In this document: positions 1 through 10,900 of the stretch, in pieces
How positions within the stretch are numbered: the stretch's first letter is position 1
How the letters are laid out: the number at the start of each line of letters is the position of its first letter
Assembly (NCBI RefSeq): GCF_009766095.1
Contig: NZ_LMUD01000002.1
Location: 432,877 to 496,876 of the forward strand
Reading direction: 5' to 3'
Length of the DNA stretch: 64,000 nucleotides
Source: Granulicella sp. S190
Lineage (GTDB): Bacteria > Acidobacteriota > Terriglobia > Terriglobales > Acidobacteriaceae
Notes under the pieces: generated by a model
What the model was told of the DNA's origin: nothing
Database searches by the model: none
What the model saw: the letters and a program-made list of their open reading frames with translations, nothing else
Made by a program: the position numbers and the translations under genes

Positions 1-366
1 TTGATGGGTTACTCGTGGGGAACGGCGTTTGCGAGCTATGTTCTGTTGGTGGGATATGTAAGCCGCGACGTGCGTCGGCGGCGAATGCCGGCCGGATTGT
101 GGATGCTCATTGTGGTAGTACTACCAGGTGGAATTGGGGCAGTCGTGTACTTCCTGCTACGTCAGCCCATGCTGATGCCTTGTCCACATTGCAGTACAGA
201 GATCACCTCCAGCGTGCACTTCTGCCCACAATGTCAATTTCAACTTGCTCCTGTGTGTGGACGATGCTTTCGCGGAGTCCAGATTACGGATGTGTACTGC
301 ACGCAATGTGGACATGATCTTGCCGAGGACCATGCGCCAGCTCGCCTGCGCGTATATAGTGACTAG
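1..366 (+). CDS. Membrane-anchored double zinc-ribbon protein, 5' end probably cut by the window edge
   Basis: The 121 visible residues contain one or two hydrophobic segments (about residues 7-20 and 33-53, the latter ending in VVYFLLRQP), followed by two CxxC pairs of zinc-ribbon type (CPHC/CPQC at about 60-78 and CGRC/CTQC at about 86-103). This is the layout of small acidobacterial membrane proteins with a PLDc_N-like membrane segment and a cytoplasmic zinc ribbon. Their function is unknown. The reading frame is open to base 1 and begins TTG-ATG, so the true start may lie upstream. The stop is 8 bp before the LytTR regulator, so the two are probably co-transcribed. Confidence 0.7.
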   Translation: MMGYSWGTAFASYVLLVGYVSRDVRRRRMPAGLWMLIVVVLPGGIGAVVYFLLRQPMLMPCPHCSTEITSSVHFCPQCQFQLAPVCGRCFRGVQITDVYCTQCGHDLAEDHAPARLRVYSD

Positions 367-374
367 TTGCGAGC

Positions 375-1163
375 ATGTCACTGACAGCCCTTATCATCGA
401 CGACGAGCCATTGGCCCGGCAAGAGCTTCAATACCTCTTGGAGCGTACGGGGGGGGTCGAGGTTCTGGCGCAAGGTACTAATGGGATTGAGGCCGTGGAG
501 CTGATACGGACGCATAAGCCTGATCTTGTATTCCTGGACGTACAGATGCCGGGACTGGATGGTTTTGGCGTCCTGAAGAAGTTGCTGGACCGCAAGGTTC
601 CGATGCCACAGGTGGTTTTTGCTACTGCGTTCAATCAGTATGCGGTCCGAGCCTTCGAGGTGAATGCAATTGATTACCTGCTCAAGCCTTTTGATCGGAA
701 GCGGGTGATGCAAACGATTGAAAAGGCCCAGGCCCGGTTAGTGACTCCCGCGGAGTCGGCAAGTGATGCCAAACTGGATGCGCTGCTACGGCTGGTAGAA
801 GAGCAGACGCAGGTTCCGAAGGCGAGCTCGGGCAAGGTAATCGTTCGGGCGCAGAGCCGATTATTGCTGGTGGATCAGCGCGAGATCTGCTTCGCTTCGA
901 TCGAAGAGGGCACAATCAGTGTTGTCACGCGGACGGTTGAGGGCCACTCGAACTGCCGTACGCTGGAAGAGCTGATGGATCAGCTAGATCCTGAAACATT
1001 CTGGCGGGCGCATCGATCCTATGTGGTGAATATTCAACATATACGGGAAGTCGTGCCATGGTTCAAATCCAGCTATCAGCTGCGGATGGATGACGCTCAG
1101 AAGACCGAGATCCCTGTGAGCCGCGCCCAGACCAAACGTCTGAGAGAGCTGTTTAATCTGTGA
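375..1163 (+). CDS. LytTR-family response regulator (LytR/AlgR type)
   Basis: This 262-residue protein has an N-terminal receiver domain (about 1-120). It shows the acidic pair DD at 9-10, the phospho-acceptor Asp55 in FLDVQMPG, and the conserved Lys104 in LLKPF. A C-terminal LytTR DNA-binding domain follows (about 155-262; RAHRSYVVN and VSRAQ are typical). It should be a cytoplasmic transcription regulator phosphorylated by a LytS-type sensor kinase. The expected kinase is not in the window and may lie upstream of base 1. The ATG is 8 bp after the preceding stop. Family assignment is secure; the regulon is unknown. Confidence 0.93.
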   Translation: MSLTALIIDDEPLARQELQYLLERTGGVEVLAQGTNGIEAVELIRTHKPDLVFLDVQMPGLDGFGVLKKLLDRKVPMPQVVFATAFNQYAVRAFEVNAIDYLLKPFDRKRVMQTIEKAQARLVTPAESASDAKLDALLRLVEEQTQVPKASSGKVIVRAQSRLLLVDQREICFASIEEGTISVVTRTVEGHSNCRTLEELMDQLDPETFWRAHRSYVVNIQHIREVVPWFKSSYQLRMDDAQKTEIPVSRAQTKRLRELFNL

Positions 1164-1219
1164 ATCCGCTCACTTATCTGTAAGCCTATTATTTGAAATG
1201 ATTTAGGGACGTGGGTTTG

Positions 1220-1248
1220 GGGGCCGGCGTGGGTGGCCAGCCGGCCCC
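1220..1248. terminator. GC-rich hairpin between convergent genes
   Basis: A perfect 9-bp inverted repeat (GGGGCCGGC / GCCGGCCCC) with an 11-nt loop lies between the stop of the LytTR regulator and the stop of the BON protein. There is only a weak T tract on either side, so it is a plausible but not canonical bidirectional terminator. Confidence 0.55.
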
Positions 1249-1258
1249 TAGAGTAAAA

Positions 1259-1927
1259 CTACTTTTCTTTTGGTTTTGACGCGGAGCCTTGGACGATTAG
1301 ATCGTTATCGACGCTGAAGGCCCCGGGAGCTGTGTTTGCCTGCACTCCCGCAATCGAGGAGTCCATCTGATTGAGAACGACACCGTAGAGGGTCACATTC
1401 CCGTTCTTTACGATGATATGTATAGCGTGATACCCAATCGGTGGTGTGTTGGTGATGCCACCTGCTGCGAGTGCGATGCCAGCGCCAGGTCCGATGGCAC
1501 GACCAAGGGAGCCTTGGTTGGCGTTGTATTTCCTTAATGTCGGTTGAGTGTAGATGCGGTTGTAGACAGAGGCGCGAACACGATCATCTGCGGGGGAGTA
1601 GGGAAGAACCTCGATCTGATTGTCGACGGATTCGATTCCCTGGATACCTTTAATCGCGTTTTCGGCGTCACTCTTCAGAGTAGGGCGAGAGGCATAACCC
1701 TTGAGGACGAGAGTTTTGCCGTGGATGCCGAAGGTGATCCAGTCGAAGACTCCATAGGTGGAGAGGTTGCGGAGCTTTTTCTGAACCTCTTGTACGATGC
1801 GAAGCGTATCTTCCTGTGACCAGGTCGGGCCGGCGGCGGCGTCTTGAGCGATAAGGGCCGGCGCAGAAAGAGTGAAGACGAGCGATGCAGCCAGGGCCGG
1901 TAATACTCGACGAAACAAGCGAGACAT
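1259..1927 (-). CDS. Secreted BON-domain protein (OsmY-like)
   Basis: The 222-residue product has a Sec signal peptide (about 1-28, ending ALIAQ) and two BON-like domains. The first (about 40-107) carries GKTLVLKGYA and GIESVDNQIEV. The second (about 113-215) carries GNVTLYGVV and FSVDNDLIV. A Gly/Ala/Pro-rich insert lies inside the second domain. BON domains are thought to bind phospholipid or other envelope ligands, as in OsmY, so a periplasmic envelope-stress role is a family-based inference. It is transcribed towards the LytTR regulator, with a hairpin between them. Confidence 0.85.
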   Translation of the reverse strand: MSRLFRRVLPALAASLVFTLSAPALIAQDAAAGPTWSQEDTLRIVQEVQKKLRNLSTYGVFDWITFGIHGKTLVLKGYASRPTLKSDAENAIKGIQGIESVDNQIEVLPYSPADDRVRASVYNRIYTQPTLRKYNANQGSLGRAIGPGAGIALAAGGITNTPPIGYHAIHIIVKNGNVTLYGVVLNQMDSSIAGVQANTAPGAFSVDNDLIVQGSASKPKEK

Positions 1928-2034
1928 AGTTCTCTCCGGTTGCTAGATTTTGGCTTCCGGCAGAAAGATACGCTATGAAAGGAGTTGAGTCCAGAGTTTG
2001 ATGCTGATTATCCGTTCTGTGCCACGTTAGGCGA

Positions 2035-2637
2035 CTACCAATCGTGCCAACGCCTGTGATTGAAGTCGATCGTGTAAACGGCTCCCAAGGTGGTTGACTT
2101 CGGATTGATGCTGCCTGATGGAACGGCAGGTGTGTCCCAGTGCTGATGTTGAAAATCGACTTTTACAGCCAAATTGCGTCCGAGACGGTAGTCCAATCCA
2201 ACCCCGGGTGAGAGAACGAGGGTATTTGAGGTGATGTAACGAATGTCTCCGAAAGCATAGCCGCCTTCGAGATAGTCGATTGCGCCACGACCTATCAAGA
2301 AGTTCGCGTAAGGGCGGAGACGACCCAGCGAATACCCGATCTTTGGGCCGAGGAGGAAGCTCTTCTGGCTGCTGATGGTTCCTTCCTGCGCAGGATATGA
2401 TCCGCGGATTTCGAAAGCTGGTCTGGCGAATCGGTACGTGAGGAGGGCTACGTCAACTCCTGCGGTGACGTCAAGATTTTCCCCTCTCTCTAGATCGGTA
2501 AAGGTGGCTGTCCCGCCGGTGAAGGCCAGGAGTTGCAGTGATTGTGTTGCAGTAGGAGTTGTTTGTGCGATCGCGTGATCGATTAGGCAGACTGCCATGA
2601 GTAGGGTCAATATTGTCATCATTTGTTTAGCCTTCAT
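2035..2637 (-). CDS. Small outer-membrane beta-barrel protein
   Basis: The open frame extends upstream to 2760, but the ATG at 2637 gives a clean signal peptide (MKAKQMMTILTLL then cleavage near AIAQ) and was chosen. The mature part of about 175 residues consists of alternating polar/hydrophobic strands with Gly/Tyr turns (SLGRLRPYANFLIGRG, SPGVGLDYRLGRN) and ends YTIDF. These are features of OmpA/OmpW-like 8-stranded barrels. It resembles the product at 11607-12176 in strand order and in the G(K)xLIGxG and LSPGxGxDxxLGR motifs. The specific function is unknown. Confidence 0.7.
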   Translation of the reverse strand: MKAKQMMTILTLLMAVCLIDHAIAQTTPTATQSLQLLAFTGGTATFTDLERGENLDVTAGVDVALLTYRFARPAFEIRGSYPAQEGTISSQKSFLLGPKIGYSLGRLRPYANFLIGRGAIDYLEGGYAFGDIRYITSNTLVLSPGVGLDYRLGRNLAVKVDFQHQHWDTPAVPSGSINPKSTTLGAVYTIDFNHRRWHDW

Positions 2638-2944
2638 TCCGAACGCCTGACTCTTCTTCTGCGAAGAAACCGCGAGAGCGTGTCTTCTCGGCAGTATTGG
2701 CTGCGCGGAAAGAAGCAATTCCTCGATTAAGCACAAAGCTTTGATCTCACGAGTCAGCACGGTAAATAGCGTTCAAGACGCTTGCTCTCAAGAGAGTTAT
2801 CGGCGTGTTTGCGACAATACTTATCGCTCTCTATCAAAGAGCCAGGCTGGACGACCCGATACGCACGATGCTTCTGCGTACTGACGCATGGCAGTAGGGT
2901 TGATGGGGAACGCCAAGGGACAATGATGTGAAATACTTTGGCTG
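2638..2944. other. Divergent intergenic region
   Basis: This is about 300 bp between the beta-barrel gene (minus) and the 94-residue gene (plus). It contains an imperfect inverted repeat, AGAGAG...CTCTCT around 2789-2840, with two internal copies of TTATCG. It should hold the promoters of both flanking genes, but I see no convincing -35/-10 pair and no RNA gene. Confidence 0.35.
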
Positions 2945-3229
2945 ATGAAACTCTGGGTAGGACGACTGCTTCGACTCTTGGTGATACTGACGGGGGCGGC
3001 TGGAGCGTTATGGCTTGTGGATTGGGCGGCGATTAGCGTTCGCGTATCGCATGGTACGGCTTACCGGGTGGTGCAGGTTAATCAGTTTCTAGCTACTCCA
3101 TTGAAGGGGAATAAGGTGGAGTATGACTTCATGGGTATGGTGCCAGTCTCCTGTAGTCGGTCTATTTTCCCGCAGGAGGGGAACTCCGCGTGCTGGTGGC
3201 TCGAGCGTCATAGTACCCAATGGGAGTAA
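2945..3229 (+). CDS. Small signal-peptide or membrane-anchored protein of unknown function
   Basis: This 94-residue product has an N-terminal hydrophobic helix (about 8-26) preceded by basic residues. A short soluble domain follows, with FLATPLKGNKVEYDF, two Cys in VSCSRSIFP and SACWWLERH, and a Trp pair. I recall this type as a conserved acidobacterial small protein, but no function is known to me. The two extracytoplasmic cysteines could form a disulfide. Its TAA is immediately adjacent to the stop of the convergent gene at 3230. Confidence 0.6.
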   Translation: MKLWVGRLLRLLVILTGAAGALWLVDWAAISVRVSHGTAYRVVQVNQFLATPLKGNKVEYDFMGMVPVSCSRSIFPQEGNSACWWLERHSTQWE

Positions 3230-3721
3230 TTAGACTTCAAAGAGCAAGTGAACGATTTTTCTGGCAAGCTCCTCGGGCTGGTAAAAACGTTTGGGGCTGC
3301 CTCCGAATGATTCTTGAACGAAAAGAGTGTCGTCGTCCGTGACTTGAAAGGTGAAGTGATGTGGCTTGCGGTCAGTAGTCGTACCGGTGGCGATTCCAAG
3401 CCCTTTAGCATAATCGAGAACGATACTAGAGTTCTGGTGAGTGATATGCGCGTCGAACCACGGAAAACGGCTGCGGACGAGTGTGACTTCAGCAGGGCCT
3501 TTGGTTTGAATGGTGGTGTCGGATGCAGTCACGTCACCTTGAAGTTGACGCTTGATTTCGTTGATGTCTTCTTCCAGGCACAGCACGAAGCTAGTGAAAA
3601 ACGGCTTGCCCTGAGCAGCGATTACTCCAGCCTGATGCTGAGATCTGCCATACTCTTCTGCGGCTTCGTGAGATTTTTGCTTGATGTCCTGTGCGAGATT
3701 GGCGATCCACTCCTTAGCCAT
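3230..3721 (-). CDS. Hypothetical cytoplasmic protein
   Basis: I chose the ATG at 3721 (163 residues) because AGGAG lies 11 nt upstream and the protein then starts with an amphipathic helix (MAKEWIANLAQDIKQK). The frame is open further, to 3766. The N-terminal 60 residues are helical, and the C-terminal half is beta-rich (PHHFTFQVTDDDTLFVQESF). There is no signal peptide. I do not recognise the family. The stop is back-to-back with the stop of the 94-residue gene. Confidence 0.6.
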   Translation of the reverse strand: MAKEWIANLAQDIKQKSHEAAEEYGRSQHQAGVIAAQGKPFFTSFVLCLEEDINEIKRQLQGDVTASDTTIQTKGPAEVTLVRSRFPWFDAHITHQNSSIVLDYAKGLGIATGTTTDRKPHHFTFQVTDDDTLFVQESFGGSPKRFYQPEELARKIVHLLFEV

Positions 3722-3847
3722 GCTAGTGACTGCTCCTTTATCTGTTTCGCCTGAAAGGCCTGCCAAGTTTCGTTATTGATTAGATGGCGAAGGCGTGCGA
3801 AAGGCAGTCTGATGGGTGTTGTGACAATTTTGGTTGCCGCGACGAAG

Positions 3848-4171
3848 ATGCGAGAGTATGGTTTCGCCATGGTCGGCGGACGAAGTTGGGAGAGTTGGAT
3901 AGCGGAGTACTCGGAGAGCCATCAGCATCCGCTGAACCGACTGACTCATACCTTTGGGATACCGATTATTATGCTGTCGTTGCCGCTGCTGGTAGCGGCG
4001 ATTGTGTGGCATAAGCTGTTGTGGGTGGCGGTGGCACTCTTTTGTTTCGGGTGGCTGCTGCAGTTCATAGGCCATGCGATCGAAGGCAAGCCGCCGGAGT
4101 TCTTTAAAGACTGGCGTTTCTTGCTGGTGGGGTCTCGCTGGTGGGTTGCGAAGATGCGAGGGAAGCTTTAG
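3848..4171 (+). CDS. Mpo1-like (DUF962) small membrane protein
   Basis: The sequence SESHQHPLNRLTHTFGIPII is the hallmark of the DUF962/Mpo1 family, with His in HxHPxNxxxHxxGIP. Two transmembrane segments follow (about 38-72), then QFIGHAIEGKPPEF with a second conserved His. Yeast Mpo1 is an Fe(II)-dependent dioxygenase of 2-hydroxy fatty acids, and the His residues are the proposed metal ligands. Bacterial members are mostly uncharacterised. Starts at 3848 or 3869 both keep the domain intact; neither has a strong Shine-Dalgarno sequence. The gene diverges from the hypothetical gene at 3721. Confidence 0.8.
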   Translation: MREYGFAMVGGRSWESWIAEYSESHQHPLNRLTHTFGIPIIMLSLPLLVAAIVWHKLLWVAVALFCFGWLLQFIGHAIEGKPPEFFKDWRFLLVGSRWWVAKMRGKL

Positions 4172-4269
4172 GCACTTTGTGTAATCCATCGGAGCGCCGT
4201 GTGGGGTGGATGAGGTGGAACCTCGATCATCAAAGTCTTAGGTGCAACTGCGACTGAAATGTTTCCCCC

Positions 4270-4632
4270 TTGTCTCAAACGCCTATATTTAGCTGTAGAT
4301 GGCTGATCTTCTCTATGTGGGTTTCAATACTGATTTCGGGCTTGTCTAATCACTTATTTGGGCAACAGGACGGATCGAATGCTCCCTCGTCTCTTCTCAG
4401 CACAGAGGACCAACCTTTTTGCAAGAAAGTACGAGGTAATTGTTTGACGTTCGTAGGCGCCGGTCGCCTAATACCTACAACTTCTGTTGAACAGTCTGTA
4501 GAAACCCTTGCGCGATGGTTTGGCCTTTCCGACAGACAGGCAAACAAGTGTTTCCAAACTTCGTTACCTTTGGTTCAATCTCATACCTCACGAGCTAAGG
4601 GGTTTTGGCTTCAAGCACAGACAAAGCAGTGA
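4270..4632 (+). CDS. Possible small secreted protein, unknown
   Basis: This 120-residue frame opens with TTG. An internal ATG at 4315 would start directly at a hydrophobic stretch (MWVSILISGLSNHLF). The remainder has a Cys pair (CKKVRGNC) and no domain I recognise. Codon use is less biased than in the neighbours and no clear ribosome-binding site is visible, so it may not be expressed. Confidence 0.3.
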   Translation: MSQTPIFSCRWLIFSMWVSILISGLSNHLFGQQDGSNAPSSLLSTEDQPFCKKVRGNCLTFVGAGRLIPTTSVEQSVETLARWFGLSDRQANKCFQTSLPLVQSHTSRAKGFWLQAQTKQ

Positions 4633-4938
4633 CTAAAGCAAACGACTACTCATAGTTCATAGTGCATTGCTTGTACTGTCGTCGATGTAAGCCGGGGAAG
4701 CGGATTTTCTATGCTTGTTATCGATGCTTTCCATTCCAACAAAATGCAGGGTCTGATGAAGGCGGCGAACCTCTGTCGCAGAACCCGTGCAACTTAAGGG
4801 TAATGTCCCGCTCAATAAAACTTACCTAAAGTCATGGTTACCAACGGGTCACCTTCCCGTGTGTGATCTCTGGCGTCTCTCCCGATTCTGAGCTACGTCG
4901 CGACTTCCATCTCCTTTGTTGAGCCTCTGAGGTGAACC
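4633..4938 (+). other. Long leader/intergenic region before the giant surface-protein gene
   Basis: This is 306 bp without a gene. It ends with a good ribosome-binding site (GAGGTGAACC then ATG at 4939). I looked for c-di-GMP-I, cobalamin and hammerhead signatures; none fits. The G/C-rich central part (about 4750-4860) could fold, but I cannot assign it. Confidence 0.3.
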
Positions 4939-7900
4939 ATGCTCGCACTTGTTCGATTTGCTAAGCTTTTCTGCCTGAACCTTGAACTAGCATTATTAAC
5001 CGGCTTTCGCCGCGGCCTTCATGAGTCATCTGAGCGATGGTCTCAAGTGCGACTCCGTAGTCTATTTGCTCTCATGATATGTGCTCTTGCGACGTATGCT
5101 TATGCATCGCCAGTAACGTTGCCGGGTGTTACGGCTGTGGGAGGTGTGTCTGCTGTCCAGACGGTATCTGTCGTTGTTACGGTTGGCGGTCAGTTGGGCA
5201 AGATAAGCGCCCTTACGGGCGGGGTCGCGAATCTGGATTTTGCTCTGTCGGGTACCGGCACCTGCTTGACCGGAGGTGCGCTTGTTGTAGGTCAGATCTG
5301 CAGCTTTCCGGTAACGTTCAGTCCGAAGTATCCCGGTCAACACATTGGAGCGGTTGTTTTGTTTGACGCTTCAGGAATGCCGCTCGGAAATACGTGGCTT
5401 GTAGCGACGGCAAGTGGTCCGCTTGCGTTGTTTGTTCCTGGAATTATCAATACGGTTGCTGGAGACGAATCATGGATCTATCGCGGAGACGGGCTGCCTG
5501 CTACCGCTTCGCCGATCTTTCTGCCGTTTGGTGTCGCAGTAGATCCGGCTGGGAATCTATTTATCGCGGATTCCAGCAATAATCGAATTCGACGGGTCGA
5601 TGCCGCTTCGCAACTAATGTCTACCTTTGCCGGGAATGGTAACGCTGGAAATAGTGGCGACGGCGGACTCGCTACCCTAGCTTCGCTCAGTCTGCCGACC
5701 TCGGTTGCTCTTGACGGTGCGGGCAATCTGTACTTCGCCGATAGTAATAACCACGCGATTCGCATGGTTACTGCTGTTACGGGGATCATAACTACAGTTG
5801 CAGGCGTGCTTGGATCACAGGGTTATTCGGGTGACGGAGGCAGTGCGATCCATGCTCATCTGGACACGCCCGATTCCGTTGCTATCGATCCGGTGAATGG
5901 TTATCTCTACATTGCGGATAGTGGAAACAACGTGATCCGTCGCGTCAATCTTGCTACTGGGATTATCTCGGCTTTTGCAGGCAATCATACGGCAGCCTAT
6001 ACAGGAGATGGTGGGCCGGCTATCAACGCGAGTCTCAATGGACCCTGGAGTGCGACCGTGGGTCCTGATGGACAGATTTATATAGCCGATCAGAATAATC
6101 ACTGCGTTCGGAAGGTTGCGCTCAACGGCACGATAAGTACGATTGCGGGCAGCGGAGCTTCTGGTTTTTCTGGCGATGGTGGACCGGCGAGCGGCGCAGT
6201 ATTGGACAGCCCAGCGGCAACGACGATCGACACAGCAGGAAATATTTATATTGCTGACTCGGGTAATAACCGGGTTCGCAAAGTGAATGCAGCGACCGGA
6301 GAGATTGATACGGTTGTCGGCAGTGACCTGGAATCCTTCAGTGGCGATGGCGGGGCTGCAAATGGAGCGGGCATGTACGGGCCCTATGGAATGGCTCTTG
6401 ATGGATCAGGGAATCTTTATGTCAGTGATGTGTTTCACAATCGAATACGTCTGGTACAAAGCATCAATGCAGTGTTGAATTTTCCAACTATCCGTGTTCA
6501 GCGCGTTTCAGGTACGCAGGATGAAGAGCTCGAGAATGATGGCAATGCGCAGCTCAATATCTCTGCTCTGAACTCTGGTGTAAACACGCAACTGGATCCT
6601 GTGGCCACCACCTGTTCTACTAGCGTGCCGATGGCCTCCGCTCTTAATTGCATTATCGGGGCGCAGTTTGCGCCAACGATCATTGGCAACACTGTAACGG
6701 GGGTCATCACCGTTACATCGGATTCGCCGAACAGTCCGCAGACACTTACCCTGAGTGGCAAAGTGCTGACTCTGGATCCGTCCACGATAACTCTCAACAC
6801 CAGTGGATCTCCTTCCGCGACAGGTTCCCTTGTTACGTTCACTGTCGCAGTGACGAGCACCGGAGTGACACCGACCGGCATCGTCACTTTTCTTGATGGA
6901 TCCGTGACGATTGGGACAGCTACCCTAAACAGCGCCGGCGTAGCACTTTTCCCGACGCAGTCACTGGCGAGCGGGACGCACGTCATTACAGCCAGCTATG
7001 CGGGCGACTCGAACACGGCGCCGGGAACTTCTTCCGCTGTAACGCAGATTGTGAAGGACGGTACCTCGGTCTCTTTGTCTTCAAGTCCGAATCCTTCTAC
7101 CCCGCTGGCCAGCGTGACCTTCTCTGCGCTCGTTGTTGGAACATCGGGAATTCCCACCGGAAGCGTCTCGTTTCTGGATGGAGGAGTCCGCCTTGGAACC
7201 GTCAACTTAGATGCCACAGGTGCAGCTAGTTTCAGTACGTCGGCTCTTATTGTGGGAACACACCACATAACAGCGAGTTACAGCGGAGACGCCAATTCCA
7301 TTGCAAGTACATCGTCGCAACTCAACCAGACCGTTGTTGCGTCCATAACTACGACAACGCTGATTACAAGCAACTCGGACATACCTTTCGGAACGTCCAT
7401 TACGTTTACGGCGAACGTGGTCGGGACCGGTTCCGTAACGCCCACGGGAACCATCTCGTTTCTGGATGGCACCACGACTCTTGGAACACTGACATTGGAT
7501 AGTCATGGGTCAGCAGCTCTTGTCATCTCATCTTTGTCGGTCGGGCCACACTCAATTCACGCAGCATATCAAGGCGACGCGAACAACGGTGCCAGCACCT
7601 CTCCCGCGGTACAGCAGACTATTGAACTAATTCCAACGACGACGTCAGTTGCATCAAATGCGAGCAATGCTCCGGCAGGGTCAAGCATTCAATTGACTGC
7701 AACCATTGTGCCTGCGTCCTCGGTTCCTTCAAGCCCCATCACTGGAACTGTAACGTTTATGGATGGAGCAACCACACTCGGTGCCGGAACGGTGAGTGGT
7801 GGTTCCGTTACGATCACTCTTAGCTCACTCGCAGTGGGACAGCACACTATTCTCGCGATCTACGGAGGATCCGCAATCTACGCGGGTAGCATATCTTCTA

Positions 7901-10900
7901 CTATCACGCAGAAGGTGCAGCAAGCGGTTACTTCAGGGACGCTGATAGCTTCCGCTAACCCTTCTATTGCCGGAAAGAGTGACACACTCACTGTTTCGAT
8001 CATGAGCAACGGAGGAGTACCGACCGGCATCGTGACCTTTATGGATGGCACAACGGTTCTCGGTACAGCGGCGCTAAATCCTCAAGGGGTTGCAAGCTTC
8101 ACAGTGCCTTCTTTCTCTACTGGAACTCACACGATCACTGCCGTGTACGGTGGGGATAATAACAATCTAGGAACCACGCCGACCTTAACTTTGATGGTTC
8201 AACAAGCTACCACGGGTATAGTACTTGCTACTTCGGGAAGCCCATCTACGGCCGGATTGCCGATCACTCTAAGCGCAACGGTTACTGGCAATGGGTCTGC
8301 CCCCACAGGCTCAGTCACCTTTTATGATGGTTCGGTTGCTCTCGGTTCGAGCCCAATCAATGCAGCCGGGCTTGGTACGCTCTCGGTTTCATCTCTGACG
8401 GTAGGATCACATTCGTTGACTGGCGCTTACTCCGGAGATGCTTATAATGGCGCGAGTGTTTCACCATCCATCACACAGGTTGTTGTGAAGGCAACGACAA
8501 CCATCTCTCTGACTGCCAGCGCTTCGACCACGCCAGTTGGGGCTCCTGTCCAGTTCACCGCTACGGTGACCGGAACTTCAGGAGCGTTGACCGGCACGGT
8601 TCAGTTTATGGATGGATCGACAGTAATCGGCAGTCCTTCTCTAGCTAATGGAACAGCGGTCTTCAGTACATCGAGTCTCATCGTTGGAGAACACATCATC
8701 ACTGCCGTTTACCTTGGCGATACCGATGATAGAACTAGTACGTCGGCCGGTCTGACGCATATTGTTTCCCCGGTCACCACGATTGCTCTCGCAACGAGCC
8801 AGAATCCTATCAGTGCCGGAGCCAATGTGACATTCACTGCGGCAGTTGGCGGATCAAACCCCGTGCCAACCGGAATAGTCACCTTCCACGATGGCGCTTC
8901 AACTTTGGCAGCGGTAACTCTTAATGCAGCCGGAGTTGCCGTCTTCAACACAACCAGCTTGGCTATTGGTACCCACTTGATTACAGCTTCATATGGTGGA
9001 GATTCTAATAATAACGCGGCGCTCTCTTCGACTGTAAGCCAGTCGGTGCAACGCGCAACGACCCAAACTGCAATGGCAGTCAGCGCTGTTACTTCAATCC
9101 TCAACTCTGCCGAAACATTGACGGTTACCGTCACTGGATCAGGAGGTATTCCGGGTGGATTAGTTACGTTCCTCGATGGGACATCTGTTCTCGGTACCGC
9201 AAGCCTCAGTGCCAACGGCTCCGCCAGTCTTACCGTTTCGAGTCTTTCTCTTGGGCAGCATACTTTATCGGCCAGCTACGCCGGGGATACCAACGACAAT
9301 CCATCTTCGTCGCTGGCTCAAACCATCACAGTCAACAAAAGTGCGCCAAGCCTGACGTTGGTCTCCAGCAGCAATCCCTCGGTTGCGGGACTCCAGGTTG
9401 TCTTCACCTCCAACCTTAGCGGTACGACTGTTGCTCCGACTGGCAACATCTCCTTCACTGATGGCACAACAGTCCTTGGATCTTCGCCAATTGCAGCGAA
9501 TGGAATCGCTACTTTCGCTACGTCGACGCTTTCTGTTGGCCAGCACACAATCGTAGCGACCTATATCGGAGACGCCAATAATGGCGCTGCAACTTCGGTC
9601 GGAGTTCCACAGGTGATTCAGCAGTCCACGAGTGCCGTCACACTCAGCTCCAATAAAAATCCTGCACTCCTTGGAGAGGTCGTAACGTTTGCTATGACAG
9701 TAAGCGGGACGGGCTCCCAACCTACCGGTACAGTGGTGCTTCGTGATGGGGCAAATAGTATCGGTACCGTTGGGATCGATGTGAACGGTCTGGCTACTAT
9801 CTCGCTCTCCAGCTTATCGATTGGAGCACACACGCTTATTGCGACCTATAACGGAGACTCAAGTCATCCTGGCAGCGTATCGGTGACGGTTTTGGAAACA
9901 GTCTTGCAGCAAACAGCCACGTCTCTTGCCTCCAGCGCCAATCCATCGTTATCGGGAACTTCGTTGACCTTTACGGCAGTCGTATCAGGCATCGGAGGTT
10001 CTCCTGTAACTGGAACAGTTGCATTTAGGGATGGAAGCAGCGTGATTGGCACGAGTATCGTGGGAACGGCGGGCGTATCGACGTACACCACAAATGCATT
10101 GAGCGCCGGACAACATTCAATTGTTGCTACTTATAGCGGGGACAGCGTCAGCCAAATCAGCAGTAGTTCTGTTTTGGTGCAGACGGTGCAAAATAGCAAT
10201 ACAACAACTGTTCTCAGTACGTCGGGTACACCCTCCGTCGCTGGCACCCCGTTGACTCTTACCGCTCAAGTAACAGGCAAGGGAACAGCTCCATCTGGGC
10301 CTGTGAACTTCGAGGACGGAACGACAATCATTGGAACAGCATCAGTTGGGGTCAATGGTATCGCGACTCTCACAACATCTTCACTCTCAGCTGGGCAGCA
10401 TATTCTCCTCGCAATTTATCAAGGGGATGGCAATACGCTTACTAGTACTTCCAACCCTGTTTTGCAAAATATTGAACAGCGCACCACTGTAACACTCACT
10501 GCGATCAGCAGTTTGGGCACAGTCACCGGTACAAGCACAGGGCCCTCTCTTGTCGGGAGTCCGATCACGTTTACGGCTGTAGTGACAGGCCGCAACGCTA
10601 CGAGCCTGCCGACAGGGTCGGTTTCGTTATCTGACGGCTCTTCAGCCTTGGCTACTTCCAGTGTGAATAGTGCCGGTATCGCAACGTTCACTGTCTCGAC
10701 TCTGGTTCTCGGGTCGCATACCCTGACCGCTAGCTACGGAGGCGATACCCAAAACTTTCCTGGAACTTCAGCTGCACTGACTGAGGTTATACAGCTTCAT
10801 GCTTCGACGAATACGTTAACTATTGGTTCGGGCACTGTCATAGAAAACAAACCATTTACTCTCGTGGCGACATTGCAAGGAGATGCGGCGGTCCCCCCGT

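Noticed and set aside
4750-4860. Possible riboswitch or hammerhead ribozyme (CTGATGA present)
   Set aside because: The required GAAA core of a hammerhead and the conserved cores of c-di-GMP-I or cobalamin switches are absent.
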